A DNA stretch of 51,369 nt from Butyricicoccus sp. (GTDB lineage: Bacteria; Bacillota; Clostridia; Oscillospirales; Butyricicoccaceae), in the NCBI GenBank assembly GCA_020025885.1, contig JAHHRJ010000009.1:1-51369 (forward strand). Reading direction: 5' to 3'. Under the pieces are notes generated by a model, which searched no databases, had not been told where the DNA came from, and was given only the letters and a program-made list of their open reading frames with translations. Below are positions 51,248 through 51,369 of this stretch, piece after piece. Numbering within the stretch: position 1 is the stretch's first letter; the number at the start of each line of letters is the position of its first letter. A program made the position numbers and the translations under genes.

Positions 51248-51289
51248 ATTATACGAAAAGATCAGAAAATAATATGTTGTAATTCTAAC
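51248..51289 (-). promoter_or_regulatory. hcp promoter with CRP/FNR-like box
   Basis: On the minus strand TATAAT (51253-51248) has no good -35. A 14-bp imperfect palindrome GTTAG-AATT-ACAAC (51289-51276) is centred 41.5 bp upstream of the expected transcription start, the class of position used by CRP/FNR activators such as HcpR. Confidence 0.45.
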
Positions 51290-51309
51290 GAAACAAATTT
51301 TTTCAGATA

Positions 51310-51369
51310 TTTTTAGGGCAATACCGCATAATTCAGCAAGAGCGATTTTCGGAAAAATTTCTCGTCAGA
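51310..51369. other. Window-end sequence, possible start of another repeat
   Basis: AGAGCGATTTTCGG and the following AAATTTCTCG resemble AGAGCGATTTTTGA..AAATTTGCTTCG at 5542-5568. The element, if real, continues beyond the window. Confidence 0.25.

Noticed and set aside
1..51369. tRNA, rRNA, CRISPR arrays, T-boxes or intact transposases
   Set aside because: Scanned by eye on both strands; none found. A covariance-model search would settle it.

Overview
The window looks like chromosome of an anaerobic, endospore-forming member of the Clostridia (Firmicutes), probably a gut butyrate-producer type in or near the Oscillospirales; the taxonomic placement is inference. Supporting signs are an alpha/beta-type small acid-soluble spore protein, hybrid cluster protein, a flavodiiron protein, TTGACA/TATAAT-type promoters, strong AGGAGG ribosome binding sites, compact rho-independent terminators and moderate GC with AT-rich spacers. 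No rRNA, tRNA, CRISPR array or intact transposase was seen.

Left part (1-17.6 kb): an ABC-F ATPase, a DUF1846 protein, a complete sugar ABC importer (lipoprotein, double ATPase, permease), a DUF3783 protein, an iron alcohol dehydrogenase with its HxlR-type regulator, a secreted C69 dipeptidase, a large one-chain FGAM synthase (purL) and ribulose-phosphate epimerase (rpe). Middle (17.6-27.5 kb): an unusual 869-residue flavin/Fe-S/CCG-domain oxidoreductase co-transcribed with an EamA transporter and divergent from a second HxlR regulator; then a decayed region with a sugar-kinase remnant, a MATE exporter, a DUF308 membrane protein, thioredoxin plus thioredoxin reductase, and a flavodiiron protein.

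The 27.6-42.2 kb block is a galactose regulon read leftward: LacI-type regulator, galK-galE-galT-galM (Leloir pathway), then a response regulator, a histidine kinase and a lipoprotein sugar sensor, then mglB-mglA-mglC. Galactose is sensed outside, imported by Mgl and converted to UDP-glucose/glucose-1-phosphate. Both sugar importers have a terminator hairpin between the binding-protein gene and the ATPase gene, so binding protein is likely made in excess. A shared 11-bp palindrome at the gal and lacI promoters is the likely operator.

Right part (42.3-51.4 kb): a 14-codon leader with two tandem small membrane-protein genes that use TTG starts, a spore protein, then ridA - tryptophanase - NSS amino-acid transporter (uptake of tryptophan, beta-elimination, and clean-up of the aminoacrylate product), an orphan AT-rich gene, and a hemerythrin-like gene with hcp (nitrosative/oxidative defence).

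The window also carries several short non-coding elements with inverted ends: one 163-bp family in three copies (one cut by the window edge) and at least two other hairpin-cored elements. The observations most worth following are the CCG-domain oxidoreductase/EamA/HxlR locus, the structured leader that can mask the tryptophanase ribosome binding site, and the leader plus twin membrane-protein operon.
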